Assembly (NCBI RefSeq): GCF_029892445.1
Contig: NZ_JARXVJ010000001.1
Span: 1,612,001-1,676,000 of the forward strand
Direction of reading: 5' to 3'
Source of the DNA: Chryseobacterium sp. H1D6B
GTDB lineage: Bacteria; Bacteroidota; Bacteroidia; Flavobacteriales; Weeksellaceae
Length of the DNA stretch: 64,000 bases
The notes under the pieces are model-generated. The model worked only from the letters and a program-made list of their open reading frames with translations. It searched no databases and was not told the DNA's origin. A program made the position numbers and the translations under genes. Shown piece by piece: positions 8,828 to 18,558 of this stretch; positions within the stretch are counted from its first letter, which is position 1, and each line of letters begins with the position of its first letter.

Positions 8828-9259
8828 CTATCTTTTAGATCTAAAGAATTCTTTTACGATTCCAGAACATTCATTTTCCATAACTCCAGTTACAATTTCT
8901 GTTTTTGGATGCAGGGAAAGGTGTTTATTGATAAAGCCTCTCTGCTCGTCACGTGCTCCAATGACAACCTTAGAGATCTGCGACCAGGAAAGAGCTCCGG
9001 AGCACATTACACAAGGTTCTAAAGTAACATACAGCGTGCAGTTTTTTAAATATTTACCGCCTAAAAAATTAGCGGCAGATGTAATGGCCTGCATTTCTGC
9101 ATGAGCAGTAACATCGCTTAATGTTTCAGTAAGGTTATGGGATCTTGCAATCACTCTGTTGTTGGAAACTACAATACAGCCGATAGGAACCTCATCTTTT
9201 TCTAATGCAGTTTCGGCTTCCTGTAAAGCCATTTTCATGAAATATTCGTCTGTAAACAT
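8828..9259 (-). CDS. tadA: tRNA-specific adenosine deaminase-like nucleoside deaminase
   Basis: A 143-residue cytidine-deaminase-fold enzyme. The zinc site is plain: HAE (H53, E55) and PCVMC (C83, C86). The surrounding VPIGCIVV, TAHAEMQAI and EPCVMCSGAL are those of TadA, which converts A34 to inosine in tRNA-Arg. Length fits the family. Other nucleoside deaminases of this group, such as guanine deaminase, share the core motifs, so the substrate is known only by family resemblance. It probably forms an operon with the gene upstream (9263-9898), 3 bp away. Confidence 0.87.
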   Translation of the reverse strand: MFTDEYFMKMALQEAETALEKDEVPIGCIVVSNNRVIARSHNLTETLSDVTAHAEMQAITSAANFLGGKYLKNCTLYVTLEPCVMCSGALSWSQISKVVIGARDEQRGFINKHLSLHPKTEIVTGVMENECSGIVKEFFRSKR

Positions 9260-9262
9260 GTA

Positions 9263-9898
9263 TTATTCAATTGTCATCGTTAAAGGAAGTCTGAAACGGT
9301 ATCTTACCGGATTTCCATTGATAGCGGCGGGCGAAAATTTCTCAGCAATAGAGTATAAGGCTATTTCTGCCTGTCTGTTAAAAGTAAAATTATCACCTTG
9401 AGCCTGAACATTGCTGATACTTCCATCTTTTTCTACAATAAAAGCAACAACTCCTTTCACTGTTTTTACTTCTGAGTTTACTCCCTCAGCATAAAAAAGG
9501 TGGGCAACTTCCTCCCTTAATGTATTAAAACCTCCAGGATATTCTGCTGTTTTTTCTGCGTTTACCGCAATTTCAGATGGATTTTCCAGTTTTGTGTTTT
9601 TATTTTGCAGCCTGTTGAGATCTTCAAGATTTTTCACTTTTAATAAAGCTCCAATTAACGCGACATTTTCAATGCTGTCCATTTTTTTCATGAAAAACAA
9701 GAAGTCCCTTTTTATGGCAGTTTTATGAAAATTGTCTTTTTCAGCATCAAACTTTTTTTTGAACTCAGTATTGAGCATAGTCCGGTGATGGTTGTAATAA
9801 TTTTTAACCATTTTGAATTCTTCTTTCTGCTGTGAAAGGCAAAAAGAGGAAATAAAAAGACAAAAGAAACAAAGAAATAAAGATTTCAATTTGGACAT
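9263..9898 (-). CDS. Secreted protein with TonB C-terminal domain
   Basis: A 211-residue protein with a signal peptide (LFLCFFCLFISSFCLSQQ). The middle is a charged helical region. The last 90 residues (EYPGGFNTLREEV, GVVAFIVEKDGSISNVQ, FSPAAINGNPVRYRFRLPLTM) form a TonB-C domain of the energy-transducer type common in Bacteroidota. It lacks the transmembrane anchor plus proline-rich linker of a true TonB, so it may act as a periplasmic partner and not as the energy transducer. It lies 3 bp upstream of tadA. Confidence 0.8.
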   Translation of the reverse strand: MSKLKSLFLCFFCLFISSFCLSQQKEEFKMVKNYYNHHRTMLNTEFKKKFDAEKDNFHKTAIKRDFLFFMKKMDSIENVALIGALLKVKNLEDLNRLQNKNTKLENPSEIAVNAEKTAEYPGGFNTLREEVAHLFYAEGVNSEVKTVKGVVAFIVEKDGSISNVQAQGDNFTFNRQAEIALYSIAEKFSPAAINGNPVRYRFRLPLTMTIE

Positions 9899-9945
9899 AT
9901 TTATGTAAATGTAAATAAAAAAATCTAAAATTTGAATATTTCGTT

Positions 9946-10872
9946 TTATGCCTCAATATAGCTGTTTAAAGATTCCTGCAGGTGGGTACGGATGTCTTCA
10001 ACTAAAGACTTAGGTTCCAAGACAGTGACCTCTTTTCCATACGAAAGAATCTCCTGCATGAAATCGTATGTTGGATGCAAGAAAAACTCTAAATACAGTT
10101 CATCCAGAGTTTCTTTGGTTTCCTTCTGTGAAATATGAAGCGGAAAACTTTTAATATATTCACCCTGATGTCTGGAACATTTCAGGACAATTTTTTGTGG
10201 ATTCTGTTCCGTTAAGTTCATTACTCCAAAAGCATTTTTAAAATGCTCCCTGAAATTAAAATTATACTTTTCCCGGAATTTCCCTTTGCTCACATCAAGA
10301 TAATTAATCCTGTCCAGACCAAAAGATTTTAAAGCTTTGTCCTTGGTGTCAATGGCAATAAGATACCATCTGTCTTTAGATTCTTTTAAGGCTAAAGGGT
10401 GAACTTTTCGGGAAGTCATCAATTTATTTTTGTAATTGTAATGTTCAAAAGTGACCACTCTGTTATTACGGATCGCAAAGAATAGATCATAAAAGTTTTC
10501 AACTCCGGTCGGCTTTCGGCTTTCGAAAAAGATGTAGTTTGAAAAATCCGGATGAAGGTTTAAAGCATTGCTTACCTGAAAAGATTCCAATAATTTTTGG
10601 TTGTACTCATCCACTTCCATGATCGGGCGGCTTTCGATATAATACCGGTTGTCGCCTTTCTTTTTATTGTGAATCGAAAGATTGAAAAGATCTGAAATCT
10701 CCCGGATATCCCGTTGCAGGGTGCGGATAGAGTAGCTTTTGATGTCGGCATCCTGAAATTCAAAAGAGTTTAGAAGATATTCTTCCAACTGGGAATAAGT
10801 AGCTGGAGAACTTTCTAATTTCTTGATGATTAGGGCATATCTGGTCAGGTAAAAATCTTTTTTCATGGTCAA
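9946..10872 (-). CDS. WYL-domain transcriptional regulator
   Basis: A 308-residue DNA-binding protein. The N-terminus (TRYALIIKKLESSPATYSQL to SIRTLQRDIREISDLF) is a winged helix-turn-helix. The central region contains the WYL signature in DRWYLIAIDTKDKAL, and a WCX-like C-terminal part follows. WYL proteins sense ligands, in some cases single-stranded DNA after DNA damage (DriD of Caulobacter). Its promoter carries the 15-bp dyad found at seven other promoters of the neighbouring island, so I infer that it is autoregulated and controls that island. Starts at 10872 (MTMKK) and 10866 (MKK) are both possible. Confidence 0.88.
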   Translation of the reverse strand: MTMKKDFYLTRYALIIKKLESSPATYSQLEEYLLNSFEFQDADIKSYSIRTLQRDIREISDLFNLSIHNKKKGDNRYYIESRPIMEVDEYNQKLLESFQVSNALNLHPDFSNYIFFESRKPTGVENFYDLFFAIRNNRVVTFEHYNYKNKLMTSRKVHPLALKESKDRWYLIAIDTKDKALKSFGLDRINYLDVSKGKFREKYNFNFREHFKNAFGVMNLTEQNPQKIVLKCSRHQGEYIKSFPLHISQKETKETLDELYLEFFLHPTYDFMQEILSYGKEVTVLEPKSLVEDIRTHLQESLNSYIEA

Positions 10873-10883
10873 ATTTTCTAAAA

Positions 10884-10917
10884 CAAATATAGGTGCTTAA
10901 TGCGACAAAACGTGTCG
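10884..10917 (-). promoter_or_regulatory. Dyad promoter 1 (WYL gene)
   Basis: TATATTTG -7 element (complement of 10884-10891), 11-nt spacer, then the dyad CGACAAAACGTGTCG (10903-10917) with 5-bp inverted arms CGACA/TGTCG. Same architecture as the seven other island promoters. It sits 12 bp before the WYL start, which suggests autoregulation. Confidence 0.8.
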
Positions 10918-11055
10918 TGTTTTATTTTTGTGGATAAATTTTAAGTTTATTTTTTGCTGAGAAATGAATTATAAATTTAAGCTTTATAAATTCACATATT
11001 AATAGGAAGAATTTGTAATATGCTGTATTAAACAGGGAGTTACCTGTTCTAAATT

Positions 11056-11092
11056 GAAAAGATAATCCTCTTGTGAGGGAGGATTATCTATA
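11056..11092 (-). terminator. Terminator of the distal minus-strand operon
   Basis: Arms GATAATCCTC (11061-11070) and GAGGATTATC (11079-11088). On the minus strand the stem is followed by TTTTC. It lies 29 bp past the metzincin stop. Confidence 0.75.
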
Positions 11093-11116
11093 TTTAGGTT
11101 CAATACAATATATTTA

Positions 11117-12985
11117 TTAAAGGGGCAGATAATTTTTTATATCATCCCTCATTATCTTTATCTGATTGTGAAGATATCTTGTTCCGTTGCTGTAATAATC
11201 CATTATATTTTGAGTGGAAGATTGTTTAAACATTAAATAGTTATCATGAACTTGTTTGATTACTATTTTGCGGTAGAGATAGTTTTCTCCTAGGATAATT
11301 AGGTAATCTCTTTTTAAAAAATAAGCTAAGGGTTCTAAAGTAACATATCCAAGATTGGGCTCTTTGTTCAGTTTTATTTTAGCTTTCTTATTAGCTTCAA
11401 TACGCTCTTCAGATATTTGCATATTGCTGTTACATGCTGCTATATATTGGCCTTTAGTTTGGGTTGCATTTATTTTATATGAATCCGGGAACGCGCTGTA
11501 TCTTGATTTTATACTCTCTCTATCTCTTTTATTATCATCATAATTTCTTTGCTGTTGACTGATAAGGTTATTAAGACCAGTTGTTAGAGAACTTTTTTTT
11601 GCGGTGATTCCTAAACTTGCAAAAATAGAACTAGAGGAGATCTGGGTGTCTTTTATTAATTTTAAAACTCCTGGAATATATTTGTTGTCGCTTTCAGGAA
11701 GTCCATTTCCAATGATATTTGTCCTTGCAGATTTATAACTTTCTTCTTCTGCTGTTTTGAAAAATAAATGGGGAAGTCCCAGCATGTGGCTGATCTCATG
11801 AGCATAAGTGATCTTATCTTCAATATTAGTGGAAAATACCAGCAGCTTATAATGATTAAGCGGTGATGTTCGGCTGTATGCTCCTGTATTGCCTGCTGAT
11901 TGATATTCGTTTAATAGGATAACACCTCCGTCGTAAGTTTTGCTTTTCCCTCTAAGTTTTTTTTGATATTCTTCAAAAATAAGATTATCCAACATATTGC
12001 TTTTATCCGGACCTCCAATCTCATTTTGATTCTCTGCAAGAACTCCTTTTGAGCCAACTACTGCAAAATATTTTTTATTAGTCCAGTCCGTTTTATCAAA
12101 AGAATAATAAAAATCATCTAAATCTGCCGTTGCAAGATTGTCAAGCATGACTTGGTTTTCTATTTCTACTTCATATCCAGCTTGATTTAAGGAATTATTA
12201 TTTAGATAATTCACGATATCACTTTGTATAAATTTCTGGAATAAATCTTTTGCTTTTACAGCTGGAGAATTATCTGAAGAGACATTGGCAATTACTCTAA
12301 ATTTTAATTTTTGTATTTTATTCTCCATCATTTTAAAGCCGCCTACTGTAAATGGAGTTGAGCCCGGACTTTCCTGAAGGATTCCATACTCTTTCTCTGG
12401 TGCAGCCTTTAAACATTTTATTTTTAGAGTAAGGGGTTTTTTGTCGGCCGGGATCTGTTTTTCGGTTTTCTTTCCGTTTTTAATTCCATCAACAATCTCG
12501 AATTCATAGAAGTCGTCTCCAGTAATATTTATTGTTTCTGTAGTAATAGCAGCGGTAGATGTAAGATTTATTTCTAAAGCAAGTTCTATTTCCTGTCCGG
12601 GCTTTATGAAGACCCATGGAACGTCTGTTATTTGCCCCGGTTTTACTAATGTTTTATAATTCTCATTTACTAAATTTTTAGCACCAGTTAAATCTGTTGT
12701 TGTTTGAATAATATTTCCTAAATCTCTAGGATTGTTTGGGGTGATAGGCTTTTTATAAAAATATTCAAGATTTGAAAAATCGACACCTTGTATTTTTTGT
12801 ATCTCTCCGGTTGAGGGATCTACATCAATCCAGTCGAATCCAAACTCACCATTGTAAGGATTTTTAAGTCTTACTTTAATAAAGTAGATTGTATTAAATA
12901 CAAATAGTTTTTTCTTATTAGTTTTATAAACATCAACATCAGCAACCCCTATACCAGCCAGATTTCTAATATCTATATTTTTCAT
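11117..12985 (-). CDS. Leaderless metzincin-type zinc metalloprotease
   Basis: A 622-residue protein without a signal peptide. HEISHMLGLPH (H396, E397, H400, H406) is the full metzincin zinc motif HExxHxxGxxH, and NIMDYY with M595 is the expected Met-turn. The two are about 190 residues apart, much more than usual, so a helical charged insertion (about 420-585) is present. The first 200 residues contain GEFGFDWIDVDPSTGEIQ and beta-rich sequence, probably a presentation or docking domain. It is the last gene of an island operon, behind a hairpin that could reduce its expression. A secreted effector or particle-processing role is inference. Confidence 0.8.
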   Translation of the reverse strand: MKNIDIRNLAGIGVADVDVYKTNKKKLFVFNTIYFIKVRLKNPYNGEFGFDWIDVDPSTGEIQKIQGVDFSNLEYFYKKPITPNNPRDLGNIIQTTTDLTGAKNLVNENYKTLVKPGQITDVPWVFIKPGQEIELALEINLTSTAAITTETINITGDDFYEFEIVDGIKNGKKTEKQIPADKKPLTLKIKCLKAAPEKEYGILQESPGSTPFTVGGFKMMENKIQKLKFRVIANVSSDNSPAVKAKDLFQKFIQSDIVNYLNNNSLNQAGYEVEIENQVMLDNLATADLDDFYYSFDKTDWTNKKYFAVVGSKGVLAENQNEIGGPDKSNMLDNLIFEEYQKKLRGKSKTYDGGVILLNEYQSAGNTGAYSRTSPLNHYKLLVFSTNIEDKITYAHEISHMLGLPHLFFKTAEEESYKSARTNIIGNGLPESDNKYIPGVLKLIKDTQISSSSIFASLGITAKKSSLTTGLNNLISQQQRNYDDNKRDRESIKSRYSAFPDSYKINATQTKGQYIAACNSNMQISEERIEANKKAKIKLNKEPNLGYVTLEPLAYFLKRDYLIILGENYLYRKIVIKQVHDNYLMFKQSSTQNIMDYYSNGTRYLHNQIKIMRDDIKNYLPL

Positions 12986-13012
12986 TTTTTTAAATTTGTG
13001 ATTAGTAGTTAG

Positions 13013-13041
13013 AAAAATAGCGGTGATATTTCACACCGCTA
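13013..13041 (-). terminator. Internal hairpin (attenuator-like) before the metzincin gene
   Basis: Arms TAGCGGTG (13018-13025) and CACCGCTA (13034-13041); on the minus strand the stem is followed by TTTTTC. It lies between giant protein A and the metzincin gene, with no recognisable promoter after it, so partial read-through is likely. Confidence 0.65.
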
Positions 13042-13055
13042 ATTCATTTTAATTG

Positions 13056-16000
13056 CTATCCAACAATTGTTGTTGGTAAGGTTGTGGGTTTCTCACCGGC
13101 TTGCAGTGTTGCTTTATCCATTAAAGAGAAAGAAGTTTCTGTTTCCAAATCCTTAGGGTTTTCACAGTTTTTAGGATCATCTTCTGGGAAGACAGGGAGT
13201 GCGTCTTGTACTTCCAGTCCTACAGATTTTGCCTGAAGAATTGTTAAGGTTGTCGGGATTCTTGTGATCCAGTATTTTCCTTGAGGATCTCCCGCAGGCT
13301 GTCTCAATTCGTCTACGATAGACATGTATAAAGGATCTCCGATTACCGGTACCTCGCCTCCGTTCCAGATTTTTCCTGTGCTCATGAAGAACTGTACAGC
13401 ATCTTCAAAGCCTGGTTTCACGGTTACAATTACTCTTGCCATACCGGCCTGCAGGAAGTTTCTGAATAACGGATCTGTACTTTGTGACAGATACATTTCC
13501 TGCCATCTTTTTTTAGAGGCCCAGTAATATGGATAGAATGTGTAATCCATAATGCTCCATTCAAATGCCTGTTCCATAAACTTAGCCAGGGCAGTATACT
13601 GCTCCAGATCATCGTTTAGAATAACACTGAAATCCTGCATCTGCAGAGCATCATTCGTAAAGCTTTGTCCTAAAGCCGCATAGTCTTGTAATAAGTAAGC
13701 GATACAGTTGTGTTTTAAAATAACTGATTCCATTTCACGGTAGAAGTTGCCAAGTTTTTCTTTGTTGCTCGCTTCTTCTGCTTTGGCATCAGCCTCCAGC
13801 TGTTTTTGTTTAGCAAGGAATTCTTCATATGCTGTTTGATACGCTTTAATAATAGCATCAAAATTTTCCTGTTTCCATGCTTCAAATAAAGCAGGCTGTA
13901 TTTCCAGGTTCATCTTAAGAGAAATATCAACAGTTTGAATGTTATATCCAGAATTTTTAAATACCCAGTTTCCGGATAAATTAAATCCGCCTAAAGAAAA
14001 TACTTCTGAAACAGAGTATTTATGGAATCCGATTCCATTAGTGAAATCACCTGTTACTTCTATATTTCTGCTGCCTTTCTCACGCGTAGCTGTATAGGAA
14101 ACATCTACAGATTTACAAACATAATTGGCTGGAATAGCAAGACTTCTCTGAACAACAATACAGTTTCCGCTGTCATTGAACTCGTCATGGATACTTTCGA
14201 TCTGCTGGTCTTTTTCTTTAATATCTGTCAGTTTTACACCATAAATATCTGCCCAGTATGTTAAAAGATCTCGAGTAGCCGATTTAGCATCTGCCATTGT
14301 TTTAGGCGACGGTGCTTTTCTAGGATCTACAGGCTCTTTCAGGGTGTTGATTTTTGAAGTAGCTGTGGCTAACGTGTGAAGTCTTGCAGGTTCAGGGATC
14401 ATAAATTCAAACATGGTACGTTTACCATAGTTGTAGATCTGATTTTTCATTTTCTTATCTACCCATCTGTATACTCCTGTAATATGCTGAGGATTTTGCT
14501 GGCTGGCTTGTCCTCTGTTGTCAAATTCGTGTACGTTGGTTTCCGTAAATTCTTTGATGATTTTCTGTACACGTTCTGTATTGATTTTCGTAAGAACACG
14601 TTCCATCGCACGTTCTGTAATTTCCTGTGATTTGGTTACGGCCTGTTTTGTACTGTCATGCTGAGAAGTTTTGTTCGCATAAGTACCTCCGATCTCGAAT
14701 TTATAAACTTTTGTATCGTAAGAGAACTTTGTACTTGCAGTGATGTTCTGCTCTTTTTCAAGTTCTTTTGCAATCTCAGTCTGCATTTCGCTTCGCTGCG
14801 TTTTTGTGGTATCAGAAATTTTCTCTGTTTCAATAGACTCGGAAGTCGTATCTGTGATTTCAGAATAATCTCTTGCAACTGAAGACTTATGACGAAGCTC
14901 GCTGGCCATAACGTTTTCAATATTTGAAACTTCACCAGGAACGTAGGCATGAACGCTTTGCTCTACTTTAAGATAATCTGCAATACCGAGTCTTTTTACT
15001 CCAAAATGTTTTGGGATAAAGTTTCCTGGAGTTGGTGTTGTTCCGCCTTCACCCGGATTTTCCGGATCTTTTATCTCTTCAGTATATAAAAGACCTGTAT
15101 ACGGCTGCTTAACCTCAACACCAGAAAGCTCTAAAAACGCTTCTGTACCATTGTTGAAGTAAATTCTTATCTGGATATTTCGGATATATTTCCCGAATTT
15201 ATCAACCATAAAAGAAGGCAGGGTAACTTTATTATCTACTACTGGAATATTAGAAAAACTCTCGTCAAATAATCCGAAGTCTGTAATTGCAGTAATTTTT
15301 ACTGATGCCGCCGCCCAAGAATCATTGTCTGCCTGGTAGAAAAAAGTAAAATAAGAAGAACTTCCAGGATAGAAACTATCTTTTGGGGTAGCCATTAAAT
15401 AATATGATCTAGGAATGGAATTAGACGTACTATTAGCAACCGGCACTAAGATTCCTCCTAAATTAGTATATAATTGTTCCTGAAGCGGAGCTTTTTTATA
15501 TAAGAGCTGGCTTTTTAATAACAACTCTTCATCAAACTTTTCAAAAACTTCAGAATAAGTATCGTATAAATCAGAGATTGAAACGGTCACACTTCCTAAT
15601 TGGATCTGTGTGTCTGAAATGATTTTAATGTTTGAAAAGTCGAAACCGTCTTCAGGTTTTTCACCGCTGGTTAATTCCGTGAAAATATTAACAAATAATC
15701 TGAACGATTCATCTGCTAAATTAGCTTTTAAATCTTCAAAATTGATTTCGTTTTTATATTTAAAACTAAATGCAGGAACACTTAGTTCGCCCAACGATTT
15801 ATATAATGCATCAATCTCTTCTTGGGTAAGACCTCCTGCATCAACTTTAATATCAATTTCCTTTTGTTTCTCTCTATATTCATCAATTTCAGTTTGATGT
15901 AATGCCGTGTACTGCTTATAAGCAGCTTCGTAGCTTTTGTTTTGGCTCTTATGATAAAGTTTTTGAGTTTTTTCAAGATCTAATCTTAACTGCTCTAATG

Positions 16001-16760
16001 CATTTTTTTCATACGTAAGAGAAGATAATTCTGAAATTTTTTCTCCGTCAGCCTTTAATTGTTCCCGTACTGCAACTGGAAGCTGGGTTCCATTAATAAT
16101 TCCTTCTCCGATTTTTGAAGCATTAACTTTAAAAGCATGACGGTCTGATCCAGCATTTAAACTTTCTCCTTCGTAGCCGTCTCCAAAAAATTTCATCGGA
16201 AGTACCACTCTTGCCTCCAAAGCTTTTGCTTTTAAATCTTCACCATTGATTTTGATCAATTCTGGAATGGGAGCAAGATCACAAACATATCCGAAATGAA
16301 GCGCTTTTAAAATATGAACTAAAGCTTCTTTCACATAGAAATTACTTTGTGTAACAGTCTGATAGATTAGATTATCCCATACTTCTGCAACCTTATCTTG
16401 AATAAGACTGCTGTTATAAAGCATTTTAGCCGTAGTTTCATCAGCCACCGACATAGGCTCTTTTGCTGCGATTTTTCGGCCTAATCTAAGAGCTTCAGAA
16501 AGATATCCTTCTTCAATAAACAGTTCGCTTTTATAACTTGTCTGGTCAAAAGATTTTACAGCACGTTCAAGAGATTGAAATTTTAGAAGTGCAGAATCAT
16601 TCGGATTGACTAAGCCGTCAAAAAAGCTTGCTAAACCTACAGGAGGTCTGTGAATAAAACCTAAATTTTTGTCTTTTGTCTCAGTTAATTGGGGGTTTCT
16701 AAGACTTACAAATCTAAAAAGAGTTTGTGAAGCGTTATTTTTTGTGTTGTTTGTTGCCAT
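13056..16760 (-). CDS. Giant island protein A (1234 aa), paralogue of giant B
   Basis: Function unknown. I chose ATG 16760 (MATNNTKNNASQTLFRFVSL), because an upstream start would overlap the previous gene. It shares with the protein at 24014-28102 the N-terminal TQTLFRFVSLR-PQL, a coiled-coil (about 270-330), a beta-rich section, an Ala/Ser/Thr-rich stretch after EVSNIENVMA (IENV at 614-617), GVYRWVDKKMKNQIYNYGKR, FEFMIPEPA, and C-terminal PGFEDAVQF with GKIWNGGEVPVIGD (from about 1116). No signal peptide or clear membrane segment. I recall similar 'IENV' proteins in other bacteria but cannot name a function. A structural or scaffold role is inference. Confidence 0.8.
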   Translation of the reverse strand: MATNNTKNNASQTLFRFVSLRNPQLTETKDKNLGFIHRPPVGLASFFDGLVNPNDSALLKFQSLERAVKSFDQTSYKSELFIEEGYLSEALRLGRKIAAKEPMSVADETTAKMLYNSSLIQDKVAEVWDNLIYQTVTQSNFYVKEALVHILKALHFGYVCDLAPIPELIKINGEDLKAKALEARVVLPMKFFGDGYEGESLNAGSDRHAFKVNASKIGEGIINGTQLPVAVREQLKADGEKISELSSLTYEKNALEQLRLDLEKTQKLYHKSQNKSYEAAYKQYTALHQTEIDEYREKQKEIDIKVDAGGLTQEEIDALYKSLGELSVPAFSFKYKNEINFEDLKANLADESFRLFVNIFTELTSGEKPEDGFDFSNIKIISDTQIQLGSVTVSISDLYDTYSEVFEKFDEELLLKSQLLYKKAPLQEQLYTNLGGILVPVANSTSNSIPRSYYLMATPKDSFYPGSSSYFTFFYQADNDSWAAASVKITAITDFGLFDESFSNIPVVDNKVTLPSFMVDKFGKYIRNIQIRIYFNNGTEAFLELSGVEVKQPYTGLLYTEEIKDPENPGEGGTTPTPGNFIPKHFGVKRLGIADYLKVEQSVHAYVPGEVSNIENVMASELRHKSSVARDYSEITDTTSESIETEKISDTTKTQRSEMQTEIAKELEKEQNITASTKFSYDTKVYKFEIGGTYANKTSQHDSTKQAVTKSQEITERAMERVLTKINTERVQKIIKEFTETNVHEFDNRGQASQQNPQHITGVYRWVDKKMKNQIYNYGKRTMFEFMIPEPARLHTLATATSKINTLKEPVDPRKAPSPKTMADAKSATRDLLTYWADIYGVKLTDIKEKDQQIESIHDEFNDSGNCIVVQRSLAIPANYVCKSVDVSYTATREKGSRNIEVTGDFTNGIGFHKYSVSEVFSLGGFNLSGNWVFKNSGYNIQTVDISLKMNLEIQPALFEAWKQENFDAIIKAYQTAYEEFLAKQKQLEADAKAEEASNKEKLGNFYREMESVILKHNCIAYLLQDYAALGQSFTNDALQMQDFSVILNDDLEQYTALAKFMEQAFEWSIMDYTFYPYYWASKKRWQEMYLSQSTDPLFRNFLQAGMARVIVTVKPGFEDAVQFFMSTGKIWNGGEVPVIGDPLYMSIVDELRQPAGDPQGKYWITRIPTTLTILQAKSVGLEVQDALPVFPEDDPKNCENPKDLETETSFSLMDKATLQAGEKPTTLPTTIVG

Positions 16761-16788
16761 TTTTATTATTGTGATTTTAGTTGTTAAA

Positions 16789-18537
16789 TTATTTTTTTGT
16801 GTATTCCAGCGTAAGGCTAAAAGAATCAATTACAGAATAATTGGTATCAGTAGTACCTGCAAGTTCAAATTTGACCATGTCCGGCTGTAGAGAGATAAAG
16901 GCAATTGATTTCCACTGGTTTCCTGCAAATGCGATGTCCATCGCATACCATTCTGTAAACATCTGGTTAGAAACAATGACTTCGAGGTCCTTAAAATGAG
17001 GAGTGATATCTATCTCACCATTATGAGGGATGGCGTCGAAGAAAACCGTTTTTTTATAGACAGGCTTACCATTGATCCACGTGCCTCCCGTTAGTATTTC
17101 TTCAGAAGAATAAGAGTGTTTCTGATCAACATATTTTTTTTGAATGAAAGAGTTGTCTGTATAATATCTGCCGTAATAATAATCTCCTACTATTCCTTTT
17201 GCCAGATCAGATGTTGCGTTTATATCTAAACCGGAGATTCTGACGTTGCTGCCCTCAGTATTGTTTATTTCTATTACACCGTCGTCAAGAAAGGAAATGT
17301 TTGATCCGTAGGCATTTCCTTTTATGAGCTTGGTGCCGTGGAGGTTGTCAATTTCAAGATCACCTGTTATGGGACTGCCTGCTGATGTCCCGCTTAAAGG
17401 AATTTCCTCAAGATTATTTGTCCATCCAAAAGTTCCATCTGGTTTTGCTACAAGATTTCTTGAGAAAGTATTATCTGCCTGGGGAAGCCTTAAGACCTGC
17501 AGGCTTGTGTCAAATTTCAGCCACTTATCAGCAAAATTTCCTTCAATAAAATGAGTGTCGTACCATCTGTTAGCTTTAGCTAGAAAGTTGTTGATAATAA
17601 ATCTGTTATTATTGGCACCAAGCATTTCTATGTTTGATCCGATGATAATATTGTTTTCACCCCACATTCCGTTTCCGTGGCCTGAAGTTCCGCCGCCTAT
17701 GACAATATTGGAAGACCAGAATCCACTTCCTCCTTTACCCCAGAACTGTCCGGCTTTATATCCTAAAAAGGTATTGTTGTTGCCTGTTATGAAGCACCCG
17801 CTCCATTTTCCTAAAAAGGCATTTCCTGATCCTTCTTTAAGTCCATATCCTGCTGAAATCCCGATTAAAGTATTGTCGTTTCCGGCAGTTAAACCAATTC
17901 CGGTTTCGAGTCCCAGTATTGTATTCGCAGTTCCTGTGGTTATGCCCTGTCCGCTGTAGTGCCCGATTGCTGTGTTAGACTGGCCTGTTGTAATTATAGG
18001 AAGGGAATTATATCCCATTGAAATATTATAGGTTCCGGTGTGTGCGGGATTCATATTTCCAAAGAAAAATGAATACGTGGAAGGATTTGCTCCTAATGCT
18101 GTATCTCTGCTTCCTTCTGTTTCATTTACGGTATCGCTTTTAGCGGTAAAAGAAATGAATCTTGGAGCATAGTTGCCGTTTGTTATTACATTTTGTAAAG
18201 TTTGATTTCCAGAGGATTCTATCTGCACATAGGTAGTTCCGCTCCATCTGTATTGTTTGTTAGTGTCTGTCGTAATATAAATTTTTCCAGATTCCCCAGG
18301 CGCAGGTAATTCAGAAAGAGTATTAAATTCTAATACATCATCTACATAACTCGGAAGTTGTGAGGCAGGTACTTTTCCGTCTACTAAATCTGCTTTTTTA
18401 GAAAAATCATATTCTATTCTGTTTAAGGGCAGTTTTTCATCTTTATGCCAGTAGGAATCCTGCCATTCCCAAAACTGCTCTTGATTCGGAATATCTCCGT
18501 TCTCAAAAAATTGTTTTATTTCTTGTTTTGATTTCAT
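16789..18537 (-). CDS. Fibre-like protein with shared N-terminal docking module
   Basis: 582 residues, no signal peptide. Residues 1-45 (FFENGDIPNQEQFWEWQDSY then WHKDEKLP) are the same module that starts the two leucine-rich-repeat proteins encoded upstream, and resemble the N-terminus of flavobacterial phage tail or fibre proteins. Residues about 130-330 contain repeated NTxxG/LGxxSG units (SNTAIGHYSGQGITTG, NNTFLGYKAGQ), a pattern typical of beta-helical fibres. The C-terminal 150 residues end in a compact beta domain. A receptor-binding or adhesin role is inferred from this architecture. It sits 21 bp from the gene before it, in one operon. Confidence 0.72.
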   Translation of the reverse strand: MKSKQEIKQFFENGDIPNQEQFWEWQDSYWHKDEKLPLNRIEYDFSKKADLVDGKVPASQLPSYVDDVLEFNTLSELPAPGESGKIYITTDTNKQYRWSGTTYVQIESSGNQTLQNVITNGNYAPRFISFTAKSDTVNETEGSRDTALGANPSTYSFFFGNMNPAHTGTYNISMGYNSLPIITTGQSNTAIGHYSGQGITTGTANTILGLETGIGLTAGNDNTLIGISAGYGLKEGSGNAFLGKWSGCFITGNNNTFLGYKAGQFWGKGGSGFWSSNIVIGGGTSGHGNGMWGENNIIIGSNIEMLGANNNRFIINNFLAKANRWYDTHFIEGNFADKWLKFDTSLQVLRLPQADNTFSRNLVAKPDGTFGWTNNLEEIPLSGTSAGSPITGDLEIDNLHGTKLIKGNAYGSNISFLDDGVIEINNTEGSNVRISGLDINATSDLAKGIVGDYYYGRYYTDNSFIQKKYVDQKHSYSSEEILTGGTWINGKPVYKKTVFFDAIPHNGEIDITPHFKDLEVIVSNQMFTEWYAMDIAFAGNQWKSIAFISLQPDMVKFELAGTTDTNYSVIDSFSLTLEYTKK

Positions 18538-18558
18538 TTTAGTTAAAATTTTAAATAA

